Shown piece by piece: positions 21,501 to 30,846 of a stretch of DNA of 64,000 nt (the first letter of the stretch is position 1; the number at the start of each line of letters is the position of its first letter). The stretch is taken from positions 828,094-892,093 of the forward strand of contig QEOQ01000519.1 in assembly GCA_010279815.1 (NCBI GenBank), written 5' to 3'. Under the pieces are notes generated by a model. That model had not been told where the DNA came from, ran no database searches, and saw only the letters and a program-made list of their open reading frames with translations. The position numbers and the translations under genes are program-made. This stretch comes from Brachionus plicatilis. Its lineage: Eukaryota > Rotifera > Eurotatoria > Ploima > Brachionidae.

Positions 21501-24274
21501 CTGAAAGGCCGTTAAACGACCGACCGTGTGCAGACCGGCCGGCCACAAAATGGTCCAAAAAAAATTTTTACTTGAATGTTTAAAAAAAAAAATTGAAAGG
21601 TATTAAAAGTAGAATTTATTATTTATCAAAATTTTGGATCAGGTAATTTTTAATTATTAACCCCAAATTTTTTGGATATTTTTCAAAATTCGTTAAATTT
21701 TATATATAAATTTATAATTCAGTATTTTAGATAGTTTTTTTATAAAAACGATTTTAATAAAAAAAAATTAAATTTATAAAAATCGATGATGAAAATCTAA
21801 TTAGTTTTAAAGTTTATTTCTTTTAAATTTTTAATTTTTTTATTAATGCCTTTAAATTTTTTTAAACATCTAAGTAAAATTTTTTCTGCCAACGGTCGGC
21901 CGTTTAGCGGCCTTTCAGTTGGCCGGCCACCTCACGGTTTTCTAAAATTTGGCCGGCCATTTTGCGGTCGGCCCGTCAGTTGACCGGCCTCTTTACGGTT
22001 GGTTTTTATTTAGGCCGATAGTCGGACCACCTCACGGTCTTTTAAAATTTGGCCAGCCAGTCACGGTCATTGACCGTTAAATGAACCGGCCGTTTTTGGC
22101 CGCTTTCACCGCCGGCCACGGTCTCAGCTATTTTTTTATTCTGGCCGGCCACGTGGCCTCTCGACCGGTCCCCAACACTAATTAAAAGAAAGCCTAAAAA
22201 AAATATTTTTTTATATGATATAGTTTGTATTATATTATAATCTATTTTTATTTGAAATTTTCACTACTTAAAAATTTTTTGATAATTTTTTTTTGGAATG
22301 TTCTAAATTTTTTTTGGAATGTAGACATACTGTATATTATTTCTGAATCATTATCCTGAATAATCGCATAAAACTAAGCTGAAATTAATAATTTTTGAAT
22401 AGTTGACTAAATGTATTTAATAAAATTTTGCCCACACCTCCGATAAAAAATTGTCGAAAAATATTTAACATTTAATTTATTGAAAAATTTAAACCAAAAC
22501 CCAATTGTTAATTATTGTGATCTATTAAGGTATAGTTTACGGAGCATTTGCGCTGGGTCCTGCACTCGGATATCTTTTAGCAAGTTTGTTATTGTCAAAA
22601 TGGGTATACTTGGACCAAGAAGCACCGGTGAGTCAATCAGACCCGAGATGGGTGGGCAGTTGGTTTTTGGGATTTTTGATAGCATCAGTTCTGGTTCTAA
22701 TTATATCATTTTTGCTGCTAACTTTTCCAGACGCCATTCACCACGAAGCCAAGGCAAAAAAAGCCGAAAAAAAAAAGAAAAAAAAAGAGGCCCAAAAGCC
22801 AAACTTGGAGACCATTATTGAACAAAACGAGCTGCCCTCGCCAGGCGTAGATTCTTTGACCAGTCAATTTACAAATTTACCAACAAGTCCTGTGCCAACG
22901 CCAATTCCAGAGAAGAAAAAAAAAATCAAATGGAACAAAAAAATAATCAACAAAATTGGCCACTCTAGAATAAAATTCAAAAATTTTCTCACCAGCTTGC
23001 TCAGACTAGTCCTTAATCTACGATATGTCTTGATTTGTCTAATAATGTCCATCGAATGCATTCTAATTGCTTTGTTCACCAACTACATGGTTCTGTACAC
23101 CCAAAATGTCTACCAAGTGTCCAGTTCTATTTCAAGCATTTTGGTCGGAGCTGTTGTTGTGCCAAGTGCCATTATTGGCTCAATAGTGGGCGGACTGATA
23201 GTCAAAAAGTTCAATCTCTACATTGAGGGATGTGTCCGGTTGATCATAGTCAGCTCTTGCATCACTCTGGCCGGAATATTTGTCTTGCTTTTTGTCCGAT
23301 GTGACACATCGCCCAGCTTTGGCATTGACCAAACAACCCAATCGTTCAACAGAACATTTGGCAATTGTAACAAGGACTGTGGCTGTCTGTCCAAATACAA
23401 TCCTGTGTGTGGCCAAGATGAAAATACCTATGTGTCGCCTTGTTATGCCGGGTGCAAAGTTATAAAAGAAGAAAATTTGTACGAATGTGGATGTGTAGTG
23501 GAAAAGTCAGATGGAAGCGTGGTAAGCCAAGAAGCCAAATTTGGAAGGTGCTCTGCCCATTGTGATAAATTATTAATTGTCTTTTTAATAGTTGCATTTG
23601 TGACTGTTTTTGCAGAGTCACTTTCAATCACTCCAGCCACAATGCTTTTGCTGCAAATAATTGATAAGCCACTGCAGCCATTTGCACTAGGACTGTTGAG
23701 GATGGCAAATATCCTGCTGGCTTACATACCAGCTCCGATAGTGCTCAGCCAAGTGATCGACAAGACTTGCATTTTGTGGAACAACCCGTGCAAAGGCGAC
23801 AAAGGAACTTGTCTGGAGTACAAAAACTCAAATTTTCACTATGTTCTATTCGGAAGTGCTGCCGGAATTAAAATAGTGTCCGGAGTTGTGCTGATAGGAT
23901 TTTCTCTCTTTGTTCATAAAACATTTATTCTGAGGCGAAGGTACAGAAGCAGAGCCACGTTGAACCATGATCCCAGCTTTGTGCATACGCCCAAGCAAAA
24001 GTATGCCATTGACTCGGAAGTGGCCAGTACTGACAGCAGCTCGATTAGTTCGGATGGCAGCTTGGGAATTTTGTACCGCAAAAAAAAGGCCTTAAAGCCT
24101 CTTAAAAGAGACGAGAGCAATATAACGCTAAAAAAACATGTTATTTTTGATGATAGTTATAGTTTGGCTAGCCAAAATGCTAGTTCTTTGGCTTCAAATG
24201 ATTTTAATGTTGCCACTGATATTCGACAGATTGATGAGCCATGTCTGGATGAGCTTTCTACTAGCAATTTTTAG
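15599..24274 (+). CDS. Organic anion transporting polypeptide (SLCO family), two exons
   Basis: Exon 1 is 15599-16328 and exon 2 is 22530-24274. The donor GTAACG and the acceptor TTAAG join in phase 1 to read HAMYTG-IVYGAFALGPALGYLL, which matches the family. The protein is 824 residues. After a polar N-terminus with a CCKKC cluster come the membrane segments of a 12-pass MFS carrier, beginning near residue 45. Segment GGYIPAITIDLQTHFNLS lies near residue 62, and the OATP signature WVGSWFLGFL lies near 284-293. A cysteine-rich Kazal-type extracellular loop (about 520-566, with PVCGQDENTY and CYAGC) sits between the late membrane segments. The cytoplasmic tail of over 100 residues is serine-rich and longer than in most family members. 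The expected role is sodium-independent uptake of bulky organic anions at the plasma membrane; substrate is unknown. The 6.2-kb intron is full of transposons. Confidence 0.92.
16937..17334. repeat. Foldback (long inverted repeat) element
   Basis: Two arms of about 140 bases in inverted orientation. The left arm begins GAGCTTTTTTTTAAGAGCTC and includes TTTGTTGCACCTTTTTTAC; the right arm mirrors it and ends at GCTC 17331-17334. The centre (about 17100-17190) is A/T-only. No ORF. No clear target duplication found. Confidence 0.7.
17930..18005. other. GC-rich hairpin island in the SLCO intron
   Basis: Contains CGTTTAAACG, then GGGTCTGGGGCGCAGCCCCG, a strong GGGGC-GCA-GCCCC hairpin, and AATCCGG, in a background that is otherwise about three-quarters A/T. 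It could be the end of a mobile element, but no partner or ORF was found. Confidence 0.3.
18903..19649 (+). mobile_element. Tigger/pogo-like MITE, inserted at TA inside the Tc1 element
   Basis: Terminal inverted repeats CAGTGAATTCTCGATTATCG at both ends, flanked by TA duplications (18901-18902 and 19650-19651), as expected for the Tc1/mariner/pogo superfamily. The motif TATCGAGAC is repeated many times inside both ends in inverted orientation (TTATCGAGACTCGAG near 18970 and 19010; CGATAATCGAG near 19630). It encodes only a short truncated ORF. Confidence 0.85.
19242..19469 (+). CDS. Internally deleted Tigger/pogo-type transposase (75 aa)
   Basis: ATG at 19242 (the upstream in-frame codons lack a methionine). 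The first 30 residues, MNLEKKRLNISQKIEIVQYA onward, resemble the N-terminal psq/CENP-B-type helix-turn-helix that binds element ends. The last 15 (SQKLITSFFDFESK) match the ITSFF-type C-terminus of Tigger proteins. The DDE catalytic region between them is absent. The frame is intact across the deletion join, so a DNA-binding-only peptide could be made; whether it is expressed is unknown. Confidence 0.6.
   Translation: MNLEKKRLNISQKIEIVQYAKANPKETHVFIAAKRFRSPESDLDHLAAIKIRLDSLKETNKSQKLITSFFDFESK
20273..21142. mobile_element. Palindromic MITE of the TTTACGTAA family (interrupted copy)
   Basis: Left end CAATGGTGATAACGGTATTT, right end the inverse of CAGTGGTGATTTGATAACAG, flanked by TA at 20271-20272 and 21143-21144. 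The interior is rich in TTTACGTAA words in both orientations and has no ORF. A second copy is at 45695-46593. Bases 20616-21094 are a later hAT-type insertion. Confidence 0.8.
20616..21094. mobile_element. hAT-type MITE inserted in the palindromic MITE
   Basis: Ends CAGAGTTGGTCAAAAGTCAA and, inverted, CAGTGATGGTCAAAAGTCAA. Exact 8-bp target duplication GGTATTTT at 20608-20615 and 21095-21102. CAGNG termini and 8-bp duplications are the hAT hallmarks. The right half contains five 40-bp tandem units (TCAAAGTCCAGACTTGACTT plus spacer) starting at 20881, 20921, 20961, 21001 and 21042. No ORF. Related ends occur at 38593 and 48135. Confidence 0.88.
21249..22180. mobile_element. hAT-type non-autonomous element with GC-rich CCGGCC arrays
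   Basis: Terminal inverted repeats TAGTGTTGGG...CCCAACACTA. Flanking 8-bp duplication with one mismatch: ATCAAAAG (21241-21248) and ATTAAAAG (22181-22188). Each end holds about 300 bases of irregular CCGGCC/GGCCGT repeats in inverted orientation around an A/T-rich centre (about 21550-21885). An open frame inside the left array is repeat translation, not a gene. Very unusual G+C for this genome. Confidence 0.85.
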
Positions 24275-24810
24275 AAGATGACAATTTTAAATTTTTTTTA
24301 TTTTTTTTTTATGTTAATTTTAAATTTTTCATTTTATTCTCTGATTATAGACAAAAAATAAAAATTTTTCCATGTTTTCTGGTTCAGAGATCGATTGTGA
24401 TCTGGAACTTGGCTTTCAGGTTTTTTTTTTAAACCATTTTTTAATTCTTAAGTTTTTAAGAATTTTTTTTGCAGGAGAATAATTTATTTTAGTGTCAACA
24501 CACGTGAATGTTAACTTACCGGTAATGATTATTTTTGAATTGGTTAAGTATGAAATGTAGTTGTCTGAGAGATGATAAATACGAGAAAAATTATTTTTAA
24601 TAAAAAAATATTGTTTATATAAATTTCTTTTTTTTTTAATTATGATTAATAAATTTTTTGAAATTAAAAGTTTGAGTTTATTTATTTTTACATCAACAAC
24701 AAAAAAATAAACAATGCACATTTAAATGGTAACTTAAAAAATATTAACAGATTTTAAAATCAGTTCGGCAACTTGATCATATGATCAAAATTTAATATAT
24801 TAAAATAGCA
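24275..24810. other. 3' flank of SLCO gene, AT-rich
   Basis: AATAAA-type signals around 24355 may end the SLCO transcript. No other gene supported. Confidence 0.4.
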
Positions 24811-24819
24811 TAATTGTTT

Positions 24820-26068
24820 GGCTTGTATTTAACTGAGCATTAAATAAATACTGAATGAGCATTAATTTTTAAAGGTATTAGCAGTAAATTAAAATCATTA
24901 AAAAATCTCTAATTGAGCATTAATTTATCATTTATTTAGCATTAAATTAAATATAAACAAGCATTAATAAATTTAAACATTAACAATGAGAAAATTTTTT
25001 TTAGCATTATAAAACCAGTAAATGAGCATTAAATTTTTAACAAAGTAAAATTAATAAAACCATTATTGTACTAATAAAGCACCTTTAGCTTTTGCAGGTC
25101 TGCCTCTTTTACGTTTGCTACCAATTTCGACATTTTTAGCCTCCGGAGGTGGTTTGCAATATTTCAATCTTATTGACATCCCGATGATATGTTTGCACAT
25201 GTAATTTTTCAAAAACTCCGGACAGCTGCAAGTACTTTTTTCCAATCGTCGTTTCTTGTAATACAAACACACCATATACCAAATTAAACATTTTTGAATG
25301 TATCAAATGAATTGAATTTCGCATTGTCATATCGGTGTATTTCTTTATCAGAAATCTTAATTACATCTTTAGCTGGTAAATAATACATTATTTCATTGTC
25401 AGTTTCTTTTTCAATCACTTGTTTATTTAACTTTGCCCAATTGTAACCATTTGTCCAATCAGAAAGTTTAATTGTCGTATTTTGCTGAAAAACTTTTGCA
25501 TTAACTGTGGATGGGTTTCGTTCAATTCACCATTTTTTTACAATCGAAAGTGCAACAACAGTGAAACTAGAAAGCACTAAACGATCACTGAGTGTAACTT
25601 CATCTTTAATTGCACGATTTGTTGCTTTAAGTGAATTATTTGTGCTTGGAGTAAATAGTTGCAATCCTTCGTACCAACCATCTTTTGTCATTTTATGTAA
25701 GACGTAAGTTTTTTCATCGTATTTGTATTATACAAAATGTACCGATACATAGTAAAAAGTACTTAATGGTAGCACTGTTAAGCAATTAATGTTGTTGTTT
25801 TTTTAATTAATGTAAATTTTTTAAAATAAATGTTGTTCTTTTTCAAATTAATGTAATTTTTTTTAAATTAATGTTAACTGCAAATTTATAATGTTCAAAA
25901 AATTTAATTAATGCAAGTTTGATATAATAAATGCACGCTTAAAATAATAAATGCACGTTTAAAATAATTAATGCTTATCCAATATAATTAATGTTGTTTC
26001 AAAGAAATTAATGCTAAATATTATTATTGTTCAAATCAATTAAATTAATGCTCATTTAAATATAAGTC
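24820..26068 (-). mobile_element. MULE element 2 with GCATTAA arrays, 9-bp target duplication
   Basis: Left end GGCTTGTATTTAACTGAGC, right end the inverse of GACTTATATTTAAATGAGC, flanked by the exact 9-bp duplication TAATTGTTT (24811-24819 and 26069-26077). A 9-bp duplication is typical of Mutator-like elements. GAGCATTAA words recur in the left 220 bases and TTAATGC words in the right 300 bases, in mirror orientation. The interior holds the C-terminal part of a transposase on the minus strand. Confidence 0.88.
25063..25735 (-). pseudogene. C-terminal half of a SWIM-zinc-finger MULE transposase
   Basis: Minus-strand reading from about 25735 gives MTKDGWYEGLQLFTPSTNN, then NRAIKDEVTLSDRLVLS and NPSTVNAKVFQQ, a stop at 25522-25524 interrupting the frame between the last two. 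A frame change near 25290 leads to the SWIM zinc finger CSCPEFLKNYMCKHIIGM (C-x-C-x8-C-x-H). The protein ends in a basic AT-hook-like tail, KRKRGRPAKAKGALL. The DDE core that should precede this is missing. The order of domains (STNN block, SWIM, GRP tail) is that of the MULE family; the protein is non-functional. Confidence 0.75.
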
Positions 26069-26184
26069 TAATTGTTTCAGCATAGCATTAAAATCTAACA
26101 AACACACTCACTTAATAACACCCTTAAATCACTGTTCTGTGCAACCAAAAATTTTTTTTATCAAACTGAAAAAAAATTAACTTA

Positions 26185-27103
26185 TTAATTAAAAGAATAT
26201 GGAATATTTAATTTTATAAGAAAACAAATCAAATATTTATTTATAAATAGTTTATTAGCAAAAAGAAATTTGGTAAAAAAAAGGAAAAAATACAAAAAGG
26301 ATTTATGAAAATCAGAATGAAAACCCTCTGAATAGTTGTTTGTTCTTCGTCTGCCCGTTTTGTGATGGTTCCACATTTTCGGCGAAAAGTTACCATTTAG
26401 CCACTGCTTAATAAAATACTTAACAAACTTAACCATTTGAACTGTTGTACACGACATCTTATCAATTATAATTTTGAATGCTTGTTCGAGATTTTCGACT
26501 GGCATTAAAGGTAGTATTAAAAACCTGCGAACCCAAAATCTAAATGCCCAATCGATGCTACCCATGCAAATACGATTACGGTAAAAAAAAAACGTAAAAT
26601 TACGATTTTTATTTAAAAAGTGTGAAAAAAACGTTTAATAATGAGATTTTTTTAATTTTTAGCATCCAATTATAATATAACTTTGCTTAAATCCATTTTC
26701 GGAAAAATTTTTTTTACCGCTTGGCAGTAATGAAACCAACAACCTTTGATTTCGACGATAAGCGACAATTCGAAATCCGATAAAAATCTTTTTAAATTTA
26801 CATTATAATTCTTGTTTCGTACGAATTCTAATGCCTCAATATAAGTTTCGATGTTTTTTTTTTCAACGAAAACATAGGCACATGCTATAATAACGTTCTT
26901 GTAAACACAATCAATCGTAAGCACTTGGTAAAACAATTTTAGACAATATTTGAAAATATCGTTAATTCGATATATTCTTCGGACTCTTCTAATATTTCGG
27001 TTGCCGTGTCAGAATAGACTATTAAAATTCTATTACCATTTTTGTTCCCATTGTCCCATTGGAAAAATTCTTTATGCTCGCCATTGACTTGTATAAATTT
27101 TTC
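26185..27103 (-). pseudogene. MULE A transposase, FLYWCH type, C-terminal two-thirds
   Basis: On the minus strand, coding sequence enters from the insertion site at 27103 and reads FIQVNGEHKEFFQWDN and ILIVYSDTATEILEESEEY. After a frameshift it continues FYQVLTIDCVYKNVIIACA, FLSDFELSLI (second catalytic Asp) and IKGCWFHYCQAV (the C/H block). An A/T-rich break of about 100 bases (26570-26660, possibly an intron) follows, then FRFWVRRFLILPLMPVENL and RRTNNYSEGFHSDFHKS, equivalent to the TNN tail of the copy at 1-400. The DGTFK block that carries the first catalytic Asp is altered to E-L-T, so the copy is inactive. The 5' part of the same gene resumes at 29907. Confidence 0.78.
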
Positions 27104-27346
27104 GGGTATTGCCCTTTATGTCACCAGTGACTTTATGTCAATTTGGTGACTAGGTATTTTTTCTGACTGGTCACATATTTACTGGTCACCTAATATGTGA
27201 CCAGGCAATATTATTATTAAAATAAAGAATTTTTTTTTAAAAATTTTATTATTTAAGTGACCAGTTATAAAATTTTAGACCAGTTTTTTTATTTACGTGA
27301 CCAATTTATATATTATTTTAAAATTATAAAAATTCAATAAAAAAAA

Positions 27347-27784
27347 TTATTTATGCATTTTTGCGATGTGTTGCTTTACACAACGCTCATTTTTCATTAA
27401 TTTCCCGCACTCCGGGCAAGCTATTGGGTTTTTATGTTTGATAAGAACTTTTTTTGGAGCAGACTGTGTCGCTTCAGAAGCAATTGGTGCTTCTGATGCA
27501 ATTTTGAAGACTTTTCTTTTTTTTTTTACTGGATTTAAACTAAGCTTGCAATTGGCTACACCAACCTCTTCAAAATCTGATTCAAAATTTTCTTCATGAT
27601 CTGAATCGGTGCCATTTGCCAAAAAATCACTCTCTTTTATTGTAATTGTTTCCATATGTGGATAACTTTGAAAAGTACCTTTTGAGTGTTTTACTTTGGC
27701 ATAAATGCTCTCATCGATCTCCACAATTTTGACTTTACCACCTAATTTTATATTTTTTTTGTCAATGTCAACCGTACCGTATAT
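27347..27784 (-). CDS. Truncated Merlin-type transposase fused to a C2H2 zinc-finger tail
   Basis: The minus-strand frame is open from about 27784; no methionine is present before the HM of residue-level SYPHMET, so a start or upstream exon is missing. The N-terminal part, KLGGKVKIVEIDESIYAKVK, matches the first catalytic block of ISXO2/IS1016-type (Merlin) transposases, where the Asp of EIDES is catalytic. The rest of the DDE core is absent. It continues into an acidic, then basic linker (NPVKKKRKVFK, a possible nuclear signal) and ends in a C2H2 finger, CPECGKLMKNERCVKQHIAK plus MH. I read it as an internal-deletion product of the element. Confidence 0.55.
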   Translation of the reverse strand: MYGTVDIDKKNIKLGGKVKIVEIDESIYAKVKHSKGTFQSYPHMETITIKESDFLANGTDSDHEENFESDFEEVGVANCKLSLNPVKKKRKVFKIASEAPIASEATQSAPKKVLIKHKNPIACPECGKLMKNERCVKQHIAKMHK

Positions 27785-27987
27785 TTACAATTAAATTTTA
27801 TTTAATTTAAAATAAATTTTAGTGACCAAATGTTTATTTAGGTGACCAGGTTAAAATTATTTATAAACATTTTTACCAAATAAATAATTTTTACTGATCA
27901 CATATTAGGTGAGCAGGAATTATGTGACCAATCAGAAAAAATACTTGGTCACCAAATCGACATAAAGTCACTGGTCACATAATATGT

Positions 27988-29869
27988 TAATAAACTTGAG
28001 TATAAAAATAGCATTTTTGACTCAGAAATCGATATAGGAAACTGCTTTGGTGAAATTCTTAAAGATACATTTAGTTTGAATAATGACTTAATCAATGTTA
28101 GTTCTGATAGAGAAGTTCATAAATTTGTCAATGATTTATTATTTTAATAAGAAACAGAGTATTAAATTTGTTGAAATTACGCTATCCGAGCTAAAAGAAG
28201 CTATCAACAAAGCTAAAGATCAATCGGCAATGGGTTTTGATGGTATCCATAATAAAATGCTTAAAAATCTTTCGAATTCTTTCCTAATAAGAGTCCTAGA
28301 GTTCTTTAACCTTTGCTTAAAACATGATTTTTTCCCTGAAGCTTGGAAGATCGCCAAAATTTCTATGATTTAAAAAAAAAAAGAATTTCCTTCTGACCCT
28401 AATAATTATCGTCCAATAAGTGTTACAAGTTGTTTTGGAAAATTACTGGAAAGAATAGTTTACAATAGACTTTATTCATATGTTGAAAATAATAAAATAT
28501 TAGCAAATGAACAATCTGGCTTTAGACGATTAAGGAAGACTGCAGACAACCTTATCTTTTTGATTCAAAAAATATCTGAGTCTTTTTGCAGATCTAAAAA
28601 GGTGTGCGGTCTCTTTTTTGATATTTCTAAGGCATTTGATAAGGTTTGGCATGAAGGTCTCTTCTATAAACTAATTAAAGCTAAAATACCTGACTATCTT
28701 ATCCTCTGGATACGATCATTCTTGTATCACAGATCTTTCAAGGTAAAAGTTAATGACTTTACATCAAATTCTTTTCCAATTAGGGCAGGTGTTCCACAAG
28801 GCTCAGTAATAAGCCCCTTACTCTTTAGCATATTTATTAATGATGTTCCCAAAGCTGATATTTCGAACAAAAAATACTCACTCCTGTTTGCTGATGATCT
28901 GATTACTTTCTTCATATTTAAAAAGACAGGAAGAATTGAAAGAGAAATAAATAACTACTTAAAAGAAATAGAGCCATGGCTATGCAAATGGAAGATGAAA
29001 ATGTGCCCAAATAAATGTAGCTACACAATTTTCACAAAAAATAAGAAATTTAATAATACCTTTAGACTTCAGTTATTCAGCAAAACTATTCCCTATTCTA
29101 AAACTAATAAATTTCTTGGTCTGTACTTTGATGAAAGTCTTTGCTTTGATAAACAAATTAAAGAAGTAAAGACAAAATATATGAATAGACTGAATATAAT
29201 AAAAATTTTGTCTTCAAAAAATTGAAAGCTCAACCACAATACACTAGCTAGTCTTTACAAGGCACTTATTGGCTCAATTCTGGATTATAATTTTCCATGT
29301 CTTAACTCATTCTCCGAATCGGGTTTACAAAAGTTACAAGTTATTCAAAATACTGCTGTTAGATGCATTCTAAAACTTCCTCTCAGAACCTCCTCTGAAT
29401 CATTATTCTATGAAGCAGAAAATAAATTGAATATCAGTAAAATTGACCACAGATTAAGCAATCTCTTAGAAAATTACCTTCGTAATGCTCTTGATTATTC
29501 AGTTCCATTGACTAAAAGACTTGTTTCGGAGTATCAAAGAGGCTTCGATTCTAGATTTATTACGAATCCCACTCCTCTATGTAGCTGCTACCTAATTATA
29601 CAAAAATTTTCTGACTCTTAGGATCTTATCTATATTTTTTTGTTTTTTTTTTTCTCTCCCAACTCTATTTTTATTTTTTATAAACAGCTATTTAATTATT
29701 ATTTTTGTATCTCATCCTCTCACTCATAAATGAAAAATAACTTACTTTAAATTTAAAAATTTTTTAAACTGTTTTAATTATTTTATTTTATCTTATTTTA
29801 TTTTATTTTTTTTTTTTTATCTGAAGGAGCGCATGCTCGAACAGAAAACAAATAAATAAATAAATAAAA
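27988..29869 (+). mobile_element. 5'-truncated non-LTR retrotransposon inserted in the Merlin-like element
   Basis: Flanked by the 7-bp duplication AATATGT (27981-27987 and 29870-29876). Contains a reverse transcriptase frame and ends with the hairpin CTGAAGGAGC-GCAT-GCTCG (29821-29839), then a terminal AAATAAAT simple repeat (to 29869). No endonuclease domain: the 5' part is missing, as usual for target-primed insertions. Confidence 0.88.
28095..29621 (+). pseudogene. Non-LTR reverse transcriptase (Jockey/CR1-like), two in-frame stops
   Basis: One reading frame holds the whole RT and C-terminal region, broken only by TAA at 28371-28373 and TGA at 29223-29225. RT blocks in order: DQSAMGFDGIHNKML, NNYRPISVTSCFGKLLERI, NEQSGFRR, LFFDISKAFDKVWHEGL, GVPQGSVISPLLFSIFIND and LLFADDLITFF (catalytic FADD), then the thumb and the typical C-terminal ASLYKALIGSILDY and LQVIQNTAVRCILKLP segments. 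Upstream of 28145 the frame shifts but still reads non-LTR-like sequence. The single-frame preservation suggests a fairly recent copy. Confidence 0.88.
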
Positions 29870-29906
29870 AATATGTGACCAACTGGTCATATAACAGGCA
29901 AGACCC

Positions 29907-30290
29907 AATTTTTCTGCTTCATTGATCAATAAATTAGAAGTGCTCCTGGGCACAATATTATTACATTTTGAACGCAGTGAATAACAACAACTTTTAACCT
30001 TCGATTCTTTGGGCCAGAACTCAGAATGTCACGTTCGTCGTACTTACTTTGTATTGCTTTGAGTTTCTTACAAGACATTTGTTATCATGATTTTTATTTT
30101 TCGGTTCTCGGGCAACTTCATCGTTTCGTGTGGTAAATGGTACAAAATTACACGTGCAGCATCTTCATCTTATGGATGAATCTTTATTCCTTGCGGCTAT
30201 TTTGAATTTCACGGCATTTAAAAAGTAGATTGTTTTTTCATTATCAATAAACCGAAAAAGTTCTCTCGGTATTTTCCATTTTTAATTTAG
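29907..30290 (-). pseudogene. MULE A transposase, N-terminal FLYWCH-like part, degenerate
   Basis: This is the upstream portion of the gene at 26185-27103. It reads FIDNEKTIYFLNAVKFKIAA and DEDAARVI, in different frames with stops, ending SNLLINEAEK at the insertion site, where the frame passes straight into FIQVNGEHKEFF. The K-x-I-Y-(W/F)-x-C-like segment suits a FLYWCH zinc-finger start, but the cysteines are poorly kept. Confidence 0.5.
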
Positions 30291-30564
30291 TATAATTTTT
30301 ATTAAAAGTGTGGAAATTTTTTAAATATTTTAATACTCATCGATTTATATTTTTATTTAGCAATTAATCCATTTTTTAAAATTAAGAGAAGTTTGTCATT
30401 CATCAAAGCATGTGAAGCTTAAGAAATATTAGTGACATTTTTCACTTATCTGTTAATCAGCATAAGACTCAAATAAAGAGCCGAATATCTCAAAAAAATA
30501 TTAGAAAGAATATATAAAAATAAATTATAACAAATTTTTATTTTTAGAGCGGATAATTACATAC

Positions 30565-30846
30565 AGGATTTTTACAACAGGTTTTTTAAAAACCGGATTT
30601 TTACATTATTCACCGGGTTGTTTAAGTGAAAAAGTATACGAGGGAGGTTGGCAAGCCTCAACTGAGCAACAGCTGATTAACCGTATGAAGTTGAAGGAAT
30701 TCGACTTAAATATTGTGAAATCCCTAATGGCAGGGGTCAAAGCAAAGCTCAGAAAAATCGACCACGATGGAGTTTTTTCATTATTTAAAAATCATAATTC
30801 TGTTAAAAAATTAATTCTTTACAACTTAAAAAAAGACAGAACTTAA
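30565..30846 (+). CDS. Unrecognised ORF fragment
   Basis: Open frame from a possible acceptor (ATACAG at about 30558-30563) to TAA at 30844. It reads LSEKVYEGGWQASTEQQLIN, then KEFDLNIVKSLMAGVKAKLR and KIDHDGVFSLFKN. Composition and codon use look protein-coding, unlike the surrounding AT-rich frames. The style (W, L-x-D/N-x-x-V-x-S-L-M-x-G-V) recalls mobile-element proteins, but I cannot name a family. Possibly the last exon or remnant of a transposon gene. Confidence 0.35.
   Translation, partial: RIFTTGFLKTGFLHYSPGCLSEKVYEGGWQASTEQQLINRMKLKEFDLNIVKSLMAGVKAKLRKIDHDGVFSLFKNHNSVKKLILYNLKKDRT

Larger units (their letters stand above)
16329..22529 (+). other. SLCO intron 1 (6.2 kb), transposon-packed
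   Basis: Donor GTAACG at 16329 and acceptor AG at 22528-22529. It contains, in order: a foldback repeat, a GC-rich hairpin, a Tc1-like element with a Tigger-like MITE inside it, a palindromic MITE with a hAT-type MITE inside it, and a CCGGCC-array hAT-type element. Other introns measured in this window are mostly about 50 nt. Confidence 0.85.
27104..29906 (-). mobile_element. Merlin-like (IS1016/ISXO2-type) element with GTGACC arrays, inserted in MULE A
   Basis: Ends GGGTATTGCC and, inverted, GGGTCTTGCC; exact 8-bp duplication AATTTTTC at 27096-27103 and 29907-29914. The first 90 bases and the region 27925-27980 are inverted copies (GTGACTTTATGTC, TTTGGTGAC, TATTTTTTCTGA), and GTGACC words recur further in. 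Removing the element plus one duplication rejoins the MULE A reading frame (EAEK-FIQV). A non-LTR element sits inside it (27988-29869), so the original size was about 0.9 kb. Merlin assignment comes from the ORF and the 8-bp duplication. Confidence 0.75.

Noticed and set aside
21337..21558. 73-aa minus-strand frame rich in Gly, Arg and Pro
   Set aside because: It is translation of the CCGGCC array of the hAT-type element, with no independent coding evidence.
23180..23640. Several open frames antisense or alternative to the SLCO exon
   Set aside because: Shadows of the real reading frame, without independent features.
24416..24721. 101-aa minus-strand frame with a donor-like GTAAGT
   Set aside because: Lys/Ile/Phe-rich composition typical of A/T noise; no matching downstream exon found.
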